NCBI RefSeq assembly: GCF_041687215.1 | Contig: NZ_JAWLCI010000011.1 | Coordinates: 28,610 to 92,609, forward strand | Direction: 5' to 3' | DNA length: 64,000 nt | From: Mariniphaga sp041687215 | GTDB taxonomy: Bacteria > Bacteroidota > Bacteroidia > Bacteroidales > Prolixibacteraceae | Shown: positions 50,357 through 59,929 of the stretch, piece by piece | How the letters are laid out: each line of letters begins with the position of its first letter | Position numbering within the stretch: position 1 is the stretch's first letter | Position numbers and translations under genes: made by a program | The notes under the pieces: model-generated | What the model was told of the DNA's origin: nothing | What the model saw: the letters and a program-made list of their open reading frames with translations, nothing else | Databases searched by the model: none

Positions 50357-52537
50357 ATGCGTTGGTTCATTTTTACAATATTTTTACTGATTGTTATAAC
50401 GAATCCGGTTTCGGGCCAGATTTCGCAGGGAGGCCTGCCCCTGGAAGTATCTGTTTTAAAAAGCCATGGAATTCAGGTGGTTGCTATGCCAATGGTCAAT
50501 AATAAAATGCTTCAGCAAAAAGTATTAATGGCCGGAGAAAAGGATTTGAAATTAAAACCATTTCAATTTGCTCACGGTTTCGAAGTAAACATTTCGCCGC
50601 AAACGCATGGAAACTGGACTTACAATTTGAATGGATTTGATATCTGGCAGGTAAAAATAGTATCATCAGGCGCTTTTTCATTAAATCTTATTTTCGAAAA
50701 GTATAATTTACCACCAGGCGCCCGGTTATTTCTTTATAATGAAAGTGAAAATCAATATCGCGGGGCATATACGTCATACAATAATAAACCGACGGGAAAA
50801 TTTGCTGTTTCGCCTGTTGCCGGAGATGAATTAATCGTTCAGTACGAAGTTCCCTCGGGGCACAATGGAAATAATGATATTGTTATTTCGCAGGTGAACC
50901 ACGATTTTGTGGGAATTTTAAAATTCAGCGACCGCCGCCCAATGGGAATAACAGCAGGCTCATGCAATATTGATATTAATTGTTATGCTGGTGATGAATG
51001 GAATGATATAAAAGACGCTGTTTGCAGGATTATTGTAAATGGCAGGGAAATTTGTACCGGTACCCTGATTAACAATACCAAAGAAGACCAGCGCCCTTAC
51101 ATCATTTCGGCAGCCCACTGTTACGATTTGCTGAAATATGCAGAAACTTCGGTTTACACGTTTAATTACGAAAGTCCTTATTGCGCCCCGCTCGACGGCG
51201 ATCCTTCCAACTCGGTTTCAGGTGCTGTTATGAAAGCTTCTTCCGACAGTTTAGATTTTTCGCTGGTTGAATTAAGTTTGGTTCCTCCGCCGGAATTCAG
51301 GCCTTATTATGCCGGTTGGGACAAAAGAAGCAATCTGCCCGATTCATCTACCAGTATTCATCACCCACAAGGCGATATAAAAAAAATTGCTTACGACAGT
51401 GATTCTCCGGTGTATTCCAATTTTGCCTCTGATTATACACCCAACGGATTCTTAAAAGTTTTACGTTGGGATGGCGGCGTTACCGAGGCCGGCTCATCGG
51501 GAGGACCTTTATTCAATCCGCAGAAAAAAATGGTTGGAACACTTACAGGTGGTTCTGCAACCTGTAATAATCCGGTAAACGACTATTATTCACGATTTGA
51601 TTTGGCCTGGGAATTCAGCGCTGATACTACCCGGCAATTGAAATACTGGCTCGATCCGGAGGGAAAGAATCCAAATAGTTTGGATGGGAAAAGATTTTAT
51701 GCAGATGAAAACCTTTGCGCTGCTTTTACCAATCTCGAAGATTTTGATGACCACCAAAATGTAATTTTAACCAGCGGCGGTACTTTTTCCGGATACTGGG
51801 GTGGTACAAACAGTTTGGGTATTACAGGTTTTGCCGAACGATTTACACTGTCAGGTTCAGAGAATCTTTCGGGCGTTTCACTGGGAATTGGAAAAATTGA
51901 TCTTTCAACCCAGGGTGCTGATAGTGAAATAAAGGTTAATGTATATAATGGTTCCAATTCACCTGATATATTAATTCATTCCGAAACAGTTCAAATTAAA
52001 ACCCTGGTGGCCGATGCCATGAATTTTATTGGTTTCACCGAAACGATAGTGCCTGCTGATACATTTTTTGTGGGTTTTGAGCTCAGCAATATGCAACCGC
52101 AGGATACTTTTGTAGTTTATCAGTCGCTGCGTGAGGCTGAAAAATTGAATTTTTTCTGGTTTAAACAGAGTGGTTTGTGGTACGATTTTAAATCTGAAAA
52201 CACAGCCAATAATTCTATGGCCAATGTTTTTGAACTGGTGGCCTGCAACGTTTCAGGACTGGTTACTGATACTCCCCTGGTGTCAAATCCAATGGATATC
52301 CTGATTTACCCAAATCCAGCCCCTTCCATTTTTAACTTTGAAGCAGGACAGGATTTTACTCCTGACGATATTAGCGTTTTTAACCTTATTGGGCAGCAGG
52401 TTCAGGCAAAGATGCTTGTTGTTAATTCCAAAAAAAATAAAATTGACTTGTCGGGAAACATTCCGGGTGTTTACTTTGTACGGCTAAAAACGGCAAATGG
52501 AATGGTTTCGGGTAAAGTGTCGTACATGCCCTGGTAA
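50357..52537 (+). CDS. Secreted trypsin-like serine protease with T9SS sorting domain
   Basis: A 726-residue exported protease related to lysyl endopeptidases. It has a signal peptide (MRWFIFTIFLLIVITNPVSG), an N-terminal prodomain of about 190 residues, then a chymotrypsin-fold domain with YIISAAHCYD (His254), SSDSLDFSLVELS (Asp300) and TEAGSSGGPLFNP (Ser381), with cysteines likely in disulfides. A beta domain (about 450-630) precedes a type A T9SS C-terminal domain starting ILIYPNPAPSIFNFE and ending YFVRLKTANGMVSGKV. It should be exported by T9SS and processed by PorU, both encoded earlier in the window. The substrate is extracellular protein; specificity is unknown. Confidence 0.9.
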   Translation: MRWFIFTIFLLIVITNPVSGQISQGGLPLEVSVLKSHGIQVVAMPMVNNKMLQQKVLMAGEKDLKLKPFQFAHGFEVNISPQTHGNWTYNLNGFDIWQVKIVSSGAFSLNLIFEKYNLPPGARLFLYNESENQYRGAYTSYNNKPTGKFAVSPVAGDELIVQYEVPSGHNGNNDIVISQVNHDFVGILKFSDRRPMGITAGSCNIDINCYAGDEWNDIKDAVCRIIVNGREICTGTLINNTKEDQRPYIISAAHCYDLLKYAETSVYTFNYESPYCAPLDGDPSNSVSGAVMKASSDSLDFSLVELSLVPPPEFRPYYAGWDKRSNLPDSSTSIHHPQGDIKKIAYDSDSPVYSNFASDYTPNGFLKVLRWDGGVTEAGSSGGPLFNPQKKMVGTLTGGSATCNNPVNDYYSRFDLAWEFSADTTRQLKYWLDPEGKNPNSLDGKRFYADENLCAAFTNLEDFDDHQNVILTSGGTFSGYWGGTNSLGITGFAERFTLSGSENLSGVSLGIGKIDLSTQGADSEIKVNVYNGSNSPDILIHSETVQIKTLVADAMNFIGFTETIVPADTFFVGFELSNMQPQDTFVVYQSLREAEKLNFFWFKQSGLWYDFKSENTANNSMANVFELVACNVSGLVTDTPLVSNPMDILIYPNPAPSIFNFEAGQDFTPDDISVFNLIGQQVQAKMLVVNSKKNKIDLSGNIPGVYFVRLKTANGMVSGKVSYMPW

Positions 52538-52547
52538 AAAGAAAATT

Positions 52548-53669
52548 ATGCACAGGTTTTTTTTCATCTTTATTTTAATGGTATTTTTTTCAGGATGTAA
52601 TACCCCTGAAAATAATAAACAGAGGATTAATTCCAATCATTATGCGCATGGTTTTCAAATCGATAAAAAAGAAAGTATTACTTCGCTAACCGTTTTTAAT
52701 CCCTGGGAGAAAGCTGAAAATGTGTCTGTTCAATATTTTCTGGTTGAAAAAAACAAACCGGTTCCTGATTCTCTTGTAGGAAAACGAATAATCAGAACAC
52801 CGGTTGAACGGGTAATTTGCCTTTCTACTACCCACATCGGTTTTTTGGATGCATTGGAAGAAACAACCTCTGTAGTTGGAATTTCCGGAAGCCAGTATGT
52901 TAGCAACCAAAAAGTCAGAAAAAGAATGGAGGAAGGCGAGGTGCCGGATGTGGGCTATGGCCAGAATTTGAATTATGAATTGATGGTGAGCCAAAAACCT
53001 GAGCTGGTATTGGTTTACGGGATTGGAAGTGAAGTAACCAGTTATGTCCGGAAGTTGGAAGAATTGGAAATTCCGGTGGTAATGGTTGCAGAATATTTGG
53101 AAGAGACTCCGTTGGGAAAAGCTGAATGGATAAAGTTTTTTGGAGCTCTTTTTAAAAAAGAAAACGAAGCGCAACATTATTTCGAACAGGTTGAAAATGA
53201 ATATCACAGGCTGAAAAAGCACGCTGCCGAAACAACTGAAAAACCAAAAGTTTTGGTTGGTTCCCCGTACAAAGATTCCTGGTGGATTCCCGGGGGAAAC
53301 TCCTACCTGGCCAATTTAATTGCCGATGCCGGAGGCGATTACTTGGGTAAAACAAATCCTTCGAACGAAAGTTATGTTATTTCCTTTGAACATGCTCTGG
53401 CTTTGGCCGGAGAGGCAGATGTTTGGATAAATATAGGAAACCTGGCTTCAAAAGATGAAATTTTAAGTACTGACGAGCGCTTTAAAAATTTTAAAGTTTT
53501 TAACAACGGGAAACTTTTCAATAATATAAAACGGTTAAGCCAACATGGTGGAAACGATTTTTGGGAAAGCGGAACTGTAAATCCTCACGCGGTGTTGCAC
53601 GATTTAATAGCTGTTTTTCATCCCGAACTGGCTGAAAAGGATATGGTTTATTATCAGGAAATTAAATGA
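52548..53669 (+). CDS. ABC transporter substrate-binding lipoprotein (FecB/BtuF type)
   Basis: A 373-residue periplasmic binding lipoprotein (FFIFILMVFFSGC) for an iron-complex or cobalamin importer. After an N-terminal extension of about 80 residues with TSLTVFNPWEKAE, the class III binding-protein fold starts with RVICLSTTHIGFLDALEETT and has VGYGQNLNYELMVSQKPELV and a long connecting helix, ending in WINIGNLASKDEI and NPHAVLHDLIAVFHPE. The extension is common in Bacteroidota members. The ATG 10 bases after the protease stop is used. It starts an overlapping three-gene import operon. Confidence 0.88.
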   Translation: MHRFFFIFILMVFFSGCNTPENNKQRINSNHYAHGFQIDKKESITSLTVFNPWEKAENVSVQYFLVEKNKPVPDSLVGKRIIRTPVERVICLSTTHIGFLDALEETTSVVGISGSQYVSNQKVRKRMEEGEVPDVGYGQNLNYELMVSQKPELVLVYGIGSEVTSYVRKLEELEIPVVMVAEYLEETPLGKAEWIKFFGALFKKENEAQHYFEQVENEYHRLKKHAAETTEKPKVLVGSPYKDSWWIPGGNSYLANLIADAGGDYLGKTNPSNESYVISFEHALALAGEADVWINIGNLASKDEILSTDERFKNFKVFNNGKLFNNIKRLSQHGGNDFWESGTVNPHAVLHDLIAVFHPELAEKDMVYYQEIK

Positions 53670-54715
53670 ATTTGCTCAAAAAAAATAAAAACCGACCTGC
53701 TGGCCCTGTGTTTTTTATACTGGGCATTTTGTTCGTGGTTTTTTTTACAGCCGATATTCTTTTAGGTTCCATTATTATTCCTGTGAAACAAGTATTTTAT
53801 GCTTTTTTCTCTTCTTCAGAAACCAGTGAATCTTTTCGCACCATTGTTCTTGAATTCAGGTTGCCCAAAGCTTTAACGGCAGTTTTTACCGGCGCTGCCT
53901 TGTCGTTAAGCGGTTTACAAATGCAAACGGTTTTCAGAAATCCGCTTGCCGGACCGTATGTTTTGGGTATCAGCGCCGGGGCTACTCTTGGGGTTGCGCT
54001 TTTTGTGCTGGGATTTTCATCGGCATTTGCGTTTGGAATTTTTTCATCTACCGGTGCCTGGTCGATTGCGCTGGTTGCCTGGGCCGGTTCGTTTTTGGTC
54101 ATGCTGCTCGTTCTTTATGTTTCTGCCCGGGTAAATGATATCATGACCCTGCTGATTCTGGGTATTCTTTTTACAAGTGCTGTTACAGCAGTGGTCAGTA
54201 TTTTGCAGTATTTCAGCAACGAATCGATGCTAAAAGCATTTGTCATCTGGACCATGGGAAGTTTGGGCAGTGTAACCAAATCGCAACTGATGGTTTTGGC
54301 GCCTGCCATTATTGCCGGAATTATTTTGGCCTTCCTGAAAATTAAAGATTTGAATGCTTTTTTGCTTGGCGAAGATTATGCGCGCTCTTTGGGAGTTTCC
54401 ATAAAAACCAGCCGGGTAATTATTTTTCTGAGTACCAGTTTGCTGGCCGGCACCATCACTGCTTTTTGTGGCCCCATTGGTTTTATTGGCATTGCAGTTC
54501 CTCACATTTGCCGTGTAATTTTTAAAACTGCAAACCATTTGGTTTTGGTTCCGGCAGTAATTCTGACTGGTAGCATTGTCATGCTATTCAGCGATATTGT
54601 TTCGCAACTGCCGGGTATGCAAACCACATTGCCCATCAATTCGGTAACGGCATTAATCGGAATTCCGGTAATTATATGGATGATTGTTAAAAACAGAAAA
54701 TTTGTTTCGGTTTGA
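53666..54715 (+). CDS. FecCD/BtuC-type ABC permease
   Basis: A 349-residue inner-membrane permease of the FecCD family with about ten helices. Typical blocks are VLEFRLPKALTAVFTGAALS, LSGLQMQTVFRNPLAGPYVL, GISAGATLGVALFV, the cytoplasmic coupling region LLGEDYARSLGVSIKTSRVI and CGPIGFIGIAVPHICRVIF. It forms a homodimer with the ATPase encoded next. Its ATG overlaps the stop of the binding-protein gene (ATGA). The substrate class (siderophore, haem or cobalamin) is not determined, and no TonB receptor gene is adjacent. Confidence 0.93.
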   Translation: MNLLKKNKNRPAGPVFFILGILFVVFFTADILLGSIIIPVKQVFYAFFSSSETSESFRTIVLEFRLPKALTAVFTGAALSLSGLQMQTVFRNPLAGPYVLGISAGATLGVALFVLGFSSAFAFGIFSSTGAWSIALVAWAGSFLVMLLVLYVSARVNDIMTLLILGILFTSAVTAVVSILQYFSNESMLKAFVIWTMGSLGSVTKSQLMVLAPAIIAGIILAFLKIKDLNAFLLGEDYARSLGVSIKTSRVIIFLSTSLLAGTITAFCGPIGFIGIAVPHICRVIFKTANHLVLVPAVILTGSIVMLFSDIVSQLPGMQTTLPINSVTALIGIPVIIWMIVKNRKFVSV

Positions 54716-55707
54716 AAAGGGAAAATATAAATATTGAACTGAAACAGCTTTCGGTTGGTTACGAACAACCCGGCGAAGCGCCTTTGGAGGTTTTAAAAAA
54801 CATCAATTTTACCGCCGCACCGGGCGAAATGGTGGCCTTAATTGGCAGCAACGGAATCGGGAAAAGTACTTTGCTGCGAACCCTGGCGGCATTTCAACCC
54901 TGGTTTTCCGGTGATATTCAAATTAGCGGAAAAGGCTTAAAAACGCTTAATCCCAAAGAAATTGCCCGGATTATGAGTTTTGTTTCCACCGAAACTATCA
55001 GAATTCCAAATCTTTCAGTTTTCGATTTGGTTGCTTATGGGCGGTTCCCATATACCAACTGGATTGGAATGCTTGCAGAAGAAGACAAATCGGTTGTTTA
55101 TGAGGCAATTGAGAAAGTGGGTTTAAATGGAATGGCTCACAAACCGGTGATGCAAATTAGCGACGGCGAACGGCAACGGGCTATGATTGCCCGTGCGCTG
55201 GCACAAGACACTCCGGTTATTATACTGGATGAACCAACAGCTTACCTCGATGTGAGCAACAAATACGAAATATTTCATTTGCTGCAGGTTTTGGCTGTGG
55301 AAAAAATGAAAACCATTGTTCTTTCTACTCACGATTTGAATATTGCCCTGCGCGAAGTGGACAAACTTTGGATTGTTACCGAAAACGGAAACTACCAGGG
55401 CGCGCCCGAAGATGCTGTTTTGCAAGGATGGCTCAACCAAATGTTTCGAAATGAACATGTTGGGTTCGATGAAAAAGAAGGAGAGTTTTTCTTTAAAAAG
55501 AATTTCAAGGCAAAAGTAAAGGTGGAGGGCGACGGACTTCCGCTTATCTGGACCCTGCGTGCACTTAACCGTAAAGGTTACCAGATAGTTATGCAGGCTG
55601 AACCGGATTTCATGGTAATTGCTAATGAGAACAGATGGAAATTAATTTCTTCTGGTTCCGAAAAAGAATTCGATAGCATTTACCAGTTACTAACTTTTCT
55701 TGAATGA
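54712..55707 (+). CDS. ABC transporter ATPase of the FecE/BtuD type with C-terminal extension
   Basis: A 331-residue ATPase. Walker A is VALIGSNGIGKSTLLRTLA (Lys51), the signature motif is MQISDGERQRAMIARALAQ, and Walker B is PVIILDEPTAYLDVSNKYE (Asp173, Glu174), followed by STHDLNIALREVDKLW. About 75 residues after the usual end form an extra segment (KVKVEGDGLPLIWTLRALNR and onward) seen in some Bacteroidota homologues, of unknown use. The start is a TTG whose last bases overlap the permease stop (TTGA), the only start consistent with the beta strand that precedes Walker A. Confidence 0.92.
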   Translation: MKRENINIELKQLSVGYEQPGEAPLEVLKNINFTAAPGEMVALIGSNGIGKSTLLRTLAAFQPWFSGDIQISGKGLKTLNPKEIARIMSFVSTETIRIPNLSVFDLVAYGRFPYTNWIGMLAEEDKSVVYEAIEKVGLNGMAHKPVMQISDGERQRAMIARALAQDTPVIILDEPTAYLDVSNKYEIFHLLQVLAVEKMKTIVLSTHDLNIALREVDKLWIVTENGNYQGAPEDAVLQGWLNQMFRNEHVGFDEKEGEFFFKKNFKAKVKVEGDGLPLIWTLRALNRKGYQIVMQAEPDFMVIANENRWKLISSGSEKEFDSIYQLLTFLE

Positions 55708-55821
55708 AACCGGTTATTAATAATGCAAGTCCATCTGCTTTTTAAACCAGAAAGCATTTAAACCGTTTGAAATTCCTTCTTTTTATAACATTTAGTACTT
55801 TTATCCGAAAGAATTTTCATA

Positions 55822-57486
55822 ATGAAAGAAATTGAAATTTATTGCTACAACACACGAACAAAACATACTTACCCGCTGGGTACCTCGCTTCTGGAAATAA
55901 GTCGCGATTTAAATATTCAATTGGAAAACACGGTTTGCGGAGCCATTGTAAACAACCAGGTGCGCGAACTTTCGTTTTGCCTGGTAAAACCGAAACAAAT
56001 TGAGTTTTTCGATGTGGCACATACCGATGGAATCCGAATGTACATCCGTAGTCTTATTTTTGTGATGTATGCTGCTGTAAAAGAGGTTTTTCCACATGTA
56101 TCCCTTCGCGTTCGCAAAGGCATTTCAAACGGTTATTTCTGTGAACTTTCCGGGTTTGGTAGGGAAATTACCGAGCCTGATATTCAGCTTGTCCGAAATG
56201 AAATGCAGGAAATAATAAACCAGAATATTCCTTTTATAAAAAAGGGTTTGCCCACAAATGATGCTGTTGAACACCTGATGAAAGAAGGGTTGGAAGAAAA
56301 AGCCCAACTTTTTGAGCAAAAAGGGCATTTGTTTACGAGTTTGTATTTTTTAAATGATTTGGGAAATTATTTTTACGGACATCTGCTTCCTACAACCGGA
56401 TACATTACCAATTTTGGCTTAATGAAATTTTTTGACGGAATTTTACTCCAGATTCCGAATCCGGATAATTTTAGTGAGTTGCAGGAGGCGCCAAAACAGA
56501 AAAAGTTGTTCGAAATTTACCAGGAACATAAAAACTGGGCCCGCATTCTGGATGTAGATACTTTGGCCAATCTGAACGAATATACATTGCAAAAAAAGGG
56601 CGGTTACATCATAAAAATTTCGGAGGCGCTGCACGAAAAAAAGATTGCAGAAATTGCCAATAAAATTCATGAACGAAACGGAGATATTCGCGTTGTGCTG
56701 GTAGCCGGTCCCTCGGCTTCGGGAAAAACAACATTTAGCAAAAGACTGGGCGTACAACTTGCTGTTAATGGTTTGCGCCCGTTCCAGATTTCGCTTGACG
56801 ACTATTTTGTTGACCGCGAACATACACCGCGCGACGAACAGGGGAATTACGATTTTGAAGCACTTGAAGCCATTGATATTGAGTTCTTTAACGAGCAGCT
56901 TCTCGATTTACTCAAGGGAAAAGAGGTTCAGATTCCCAAATTCGATTTCTACCGGGGCCAGCGATTTATGAATGGTGATCGCTTGAGATTGCGCACTGGT
57001 GACATTCTGATTGTGGAAGGAATTCATGGAATGAACCCGCGTCTTTTGCCCCGCATTAATGAAAAAAATACATTCAAAATTTTTATTTCCGCACTCACGC
57101 AGATTTCAATTGACGAGCAAACCCATATTTCAACCTCCGACAACCGGCTGATTCGCCGAATTATTCGCGACAGTAAATACAGGGGCTACCCAGCCGCTGA
57201 AACCATAAAACGCTGGCCATCAGTTAGACGGGGGGAGGAAAGAAATATCTTTCCATTCCAGGAAAATGCCGACATGATGTTCAATTCGGCCACACTTTAT
57301 GAGCTTGGTGTGCTAAAAAAATATGCTGATCCGCTTTTAAAACTGGTTCTCGAAAATCAACCAGAATACATGGAATCCATGCGATTACTTAAATTCTTGT
57401 CGTATTTTAAACCCATTGACGATGAGGAGATTCCGCCAACTTCGCTGCTCCGCGAGTTTTTGGGAGGCAGTAGTTTTCTGTACTAA
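55822..57486 (+). CDS. Uridine-kinase-like nucleoside kinase fused to a ThrRS-like N-terminus
   Basis: A 554-residue fusion. Residues ~1-60 form a TGS-like domain (KHTYPLGTSLLEISRDLNIQ), residues ~60-250 resemble the second additional domain of ThrRS but without its HxxxH editing motif, and residues ~290-500 form a uridine-kinase-type P-loop kinase with VVLVAGPSASGKTTFSKRLG (Lys302), ISLDDYFVDREHTPRDEQGN and LIVEGIHGMNPRLLP. Such fusions are widespread in Bacteroidota and anaerobic Firmicutes and are labelled nucleoside kinase; the nucleotide role of the N-terminus is unknown. Monocistronic; its stop overlaps the convergent glycosyltransferase gene by 4 bases. Confidence 0.88.
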   Translation: MKEIEIYCYNTRTKHTYPLGTSLLEISRDLNIQLENTVCGAIVNNQVRELSFCLVKPKQIEFFDVAHTDGIRMYIRSLIFVMYAAVKEVFPHVSLRVRKGISNGYFCELSGFGREITEPDIQLVRNEMQEIINQNIPFIKKGLPTNDAVEHLMKEGLEEKAQLFEQKGHLFTSLYFLNDLGNYFYGHLLPTTGYITNFGLMKFFDGILLQIPNPDNFSELQEAPKQKKLFEIYQEHKNWARILDVDTLANLNEYTLQKKGGYIIKISEALHEKKIAEIANKIHERNGDIRVVLVAGPSASGKTTFSKRLGVQLAVNGLRPFQISLDDYFVDREHTPRDEQGNYDFEALEAIDIEFFNEQLLDLLKGKEVQIPKFDFYRGQRFMNGDRLRLRTGDILIVEGIHGMNPRLLPRINEKNTFKIFISALTQISIDEQTHISTSDNRLIRRIIRDSKYRGYPAAETIKRWPSVRRGEERNIFPFQENADMMFNSATLYELGVLKKYADPLLKLVLENQPEYMESMRLLKFLSYFKPIDDEEIPPTSLLREFLGGSSFLY

Positions 57487-58400
57487 TCTTTGTGGGCTGG
57501 TTTATTTTTTTTCAGGCAGGCAAAATATCCCAGTTTGTAGAAATCGAATAAAAACAGGTTGGGATTTTTGCCGGTCAGGTTTTTTTCAATGGTCTGCCCA
57601 AAAAGATTAAAAAACCATTTTAACAGGGCCTGAGGAATAATTATGGTAATTTTGTTGTAGCGATTCAAAAAAGGCATTCGGTTTTGGAATTCAGATGCTT
57701 CTGGCAAAATATTTTTCGAAATTAAAAGCAGATTTTCCAGTGCAGTTTTAGTTTTATTCAGAAAAATTCCGGAATCTTCCAAACCAGTATGTTCCAAAGG
57801 ATTATCGATGTGTTGCGGCAATAATCCTGCTGAAAAAAGGTCGAAACCAAGGAGCGTATCTTCGTGGCCGTAAGGACCTATGTTTTCACGAAAATGAATT
57901 TTTTTGAAAGTCTCCCTGTCAATCAGAAAATTGTTTGAAGTGATAATAAATCCTTTTTTACTGTTCCGCTTTTCGGCTGAAATGGCTTCGCGCCGGTAAC
58001 CGTAAACCCAGCGAAGCAGTTTTTCGGCAGCAGGTTTTTGTGCAGAGTAGGCAGTTCCTCCGCAAAGCACAGTGCCTGGCTTGGCAAGCTCCACATATTT
58101 TTTCAGAAAATCTTCAGAAATTAGTTTCGAATCGGCATCGATAAAAAGTAAATATGATTTTTGAGATTCCAGCCCCATTTTGTTTCGGATGGCAGCTCTT
58201 CCCAGGTTTTGAGCCATTTCGCGGTAAATAACCTGGGAAAATTTTGTCAGCTTCCGGTTTTCGTTTTTGGTAGCTTCTTCCGAACCATCGTCGTAAATAC
58301 GAATTTCAAAATCAATGGCTAATGCTTCGGCCTGGTTCATTAACTGCAAAACCAGGTCGTTTACCAGAACGTTGTAAACCGGAATGTTAATTGACACCAT
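57483..58400 (-). CDS. Glycosyltransferase family 2 protein
   Basis: A 305-residue GT-A-fold glycosyltransferase. The start MVSINIPVYNVLVNDLVLQL, the nucleotide-binding DFEIRIYDDGSEEATK, the metal motif YLLFIDADSKLISEDF and the acceptor region HFRENIGPYGHEDTLLGFDL (with the ED of the catalytic base) are present. It is cytoplasmic, with a hydrophobic patch near residue ~260 that may touch the membrane. Donor and acceptor sugars cannot be told. It is isolated from the polysaccharide export genes at 39-42 kb. Confidence 0.87.
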   Translation of the reverse strand: MVSINIPVYNVLVNDLVLQLMNQAEALAIDFEIRIYDDGSEEATKNENRKLTKFSQVIYREMAQNLGRAAIRNKMGLESQKSYLLFIDADSKLISEDFLKKYVELAKPGTVLCGGTAYSAQKPAAEKLLRWVYGYRREAISAEKRNSKKGFIITSNNFLIDRETFKKIHFRENIGPYGHEDTLLGFDLFSAGLLPQHIDNPLEHTGLEDSGIFLNKTKTALENLLLISKNILPEASEFQNRMPFLNRYNKITIIIPQALLKWFFNLFGQTIEKNLTGKNPNLFLFDFYKLGYFACLKKNKPAHKD

Positions 58401-58480
58401 TTTTATTTTTTCAATGCGGGTGAAATTACTGAATCTATCTGAATTAACGGATTTCAATCGCATTTAATACAATTAAACTT

Positions 58481-58488
58481 TATTTTTG
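58481..58488 (+). promoter_or_regulatory. -7 box upstream of the redoxin gene
   Basis: TATTTTTG matches TAnnTTTG, 37 bases before the ATG at 58526; no -33 TTTG at the right distance. Confidence 0.4.
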
Positions 58489-58525
58489 ACCAAATAATTT
58501 CGAAAAATGCAAAATTGAATCATTC

Positions 58526-59929
58526 ATGGTTAAAAATTTTATTTTACTGGTTTTGTTTTTGCCGTTAATTGTATTCGGACAGAATTTCAAGCTTGAAGTG
58601 GAACTGCAATCTGCAGCCGGAAAAGATGTTTATCTGGCCAACTATTATTTGGGAAATATTTATGCTAAAGATACTATTCAACTCGATGAACAGGGGCGGG
58701 GAGTGTTTGTTTCCGACTCACTTTTGCCGCAGGGCCTTTACAAAATTTACCTGGGTGAAACCAATCATTTCGATTTTCTTTTGGGAAATGACCAGCAGTT
58801 TTTGTTAATAAATGATTCTTTTCAGTCGTCAGCTATTCAGGTAACCGGTTCGGACGAAACAGCAGCTTTTGTGGATTATACTTTTTTTCTGGGGAATCTT
58901 CAGCAAAAAAGTGCTGATATCAGAAAACAAATGGAATCAGCTTCTGCGGACGAAAGGAGAGAATTGCAGAGGGAACTGGCCGAACTTACACCTCAACTTA
59001 ACAACTTTTGGAAAAAGCTCGAAAATGACTTTCCGAATTCATTTCTTTCCAAATTTGTAAAGGCCAACTACGTTCCTTCGCTTGAGTTTTCAACTTTACC
59101 GGAGGAAGTGCAAAACAACGATTCTCTGTTGCTGCTTGCCCGGTTTTACCACCAGCAAAAGCATTTTTGGGATAATTTTGATTATACAGATGAGCGGTTT
59201 TTATATACCCCGTTTTTCAAACAAAAACTTGAAACCTGGTTTACAAAAGTTTTGTACCAAAACTACGATTCGGTGAAAAGCCATGTATTTCAGTTTATTG
59301 AAGAAGTTAAGCCAAGTCCGCGTATTTTTCAGTTTGCCACGTCGTTTTTTCTGAATAGCAGCATAAACAGCAACATTATGGGAATGGACGCCCTGTTTGT
59401 TGATATTGCACGGAAATATTATCTGTCGGGCGAAGCATTTTGGGCGTCGGAAGAATCGTTGGAGAAAATACGTGAGAATGTGCTTTTTGCTGAAAATAAC
59501 CTCATTGGAAAAACGGCTCCCGACCTTACTTTAGAGAGTTTCGACGGTGAATATGTAAATCTCCATCAGATTGATACAAAGTACACATTAGTAGTGATTT
59601 ACGAACCAAATTGTTCTCACTGCAACGTTTTTGTTCCTGAATTGTATGCTGATGTTTACCAGCCGTTTAAAGAAAAGGGGCTGGAAGTTTTTGCCATTTA
59701 TTCCATGGACAATAAAGCCGAATGGGGCGATTTTCTGGCAGAACACAATCTGTTCGACTGGAAAAATGTTTGGGATGAGCACCATGTTTCACGTTTTAAA
59801 ATTTTATACGACGGACGGAAAACTCCGGGATTATATGTTTTGGACGAAAACAAAAAAATTGTAGCCAAAAAAATGACCGTGGAGCAACTAAAACTTTTTT
59901 TTGAATCAGCGCTGAATGAAACGGATTAA
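58526..59929 (+). CDS. Periplasmic TlpA-like thiol-disulfide protein with N-terminal helical domain
   Basis: A 467-residue exported protein: signal peptide (MVKNFILLVLFLPLIVFG), a DUF4369-like beta domain (residues ~20-110), a helical middle with a DUF5106-like region, and a C-terminal thioredoxin fold with LVVIYEPNCSHCNVFVPEL (Cys363 and Cys366) and a cis-proline in KTPGLYVLDE. The domain order is that of the Bacteroidota redoxin family. It probably reduces or shuffles disulfides in the periplasm; the partner is unknown. Its stop overlaps the convergent SulP gene by 4 bases. Confidence 0.88.
   Translation: MVKNFILLVLFLPLIVFGQNFKLEVELQSAAGKDVYLANYYLGNIYAKDTIQLDEQGRGVFVSDSLLPQGLYKIYLGETNHFDFLLGNDQQFLLINDSFQSSAIQVTGSDETAAFVDYTFFLGNLQQKSADIRKQMESASADERRELQRELAELTPQLNNFWKKLENDFPNSFLSKFVKANYVPSLEFSTLPEEVQNNDSLLLLARFYHQQKHFWDNFDYTDERFLYTPFFKQKLETWFTKVLYQNYDSVKSHVFQFIEEVKPSPRIFQFATSFFLNSSINSNIMGMDALFVDIARKYYLSGEAFWASEESLEKIRENVLFAENNLIGKTAPDLTLESFDGEYVNLHQIDTKYTLVVIYEPNCSHCNVFVPELYADVYQPFKEKGLEVFAIYSMDNKAEWGDFLAEHNLFDWKNVWDEHHVSRFKILYDGRKTPGLYVLDENKKIVAKKMTVEQLKLFFESALNETD

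Noticed and set aside
52548..55707. A cobalamin riboswitch in front of the ABC importer.
   Set aside because: Only 10 bases separate the binding-protein gene from the protease gene, and no riboswitch-like conserved box is seen.
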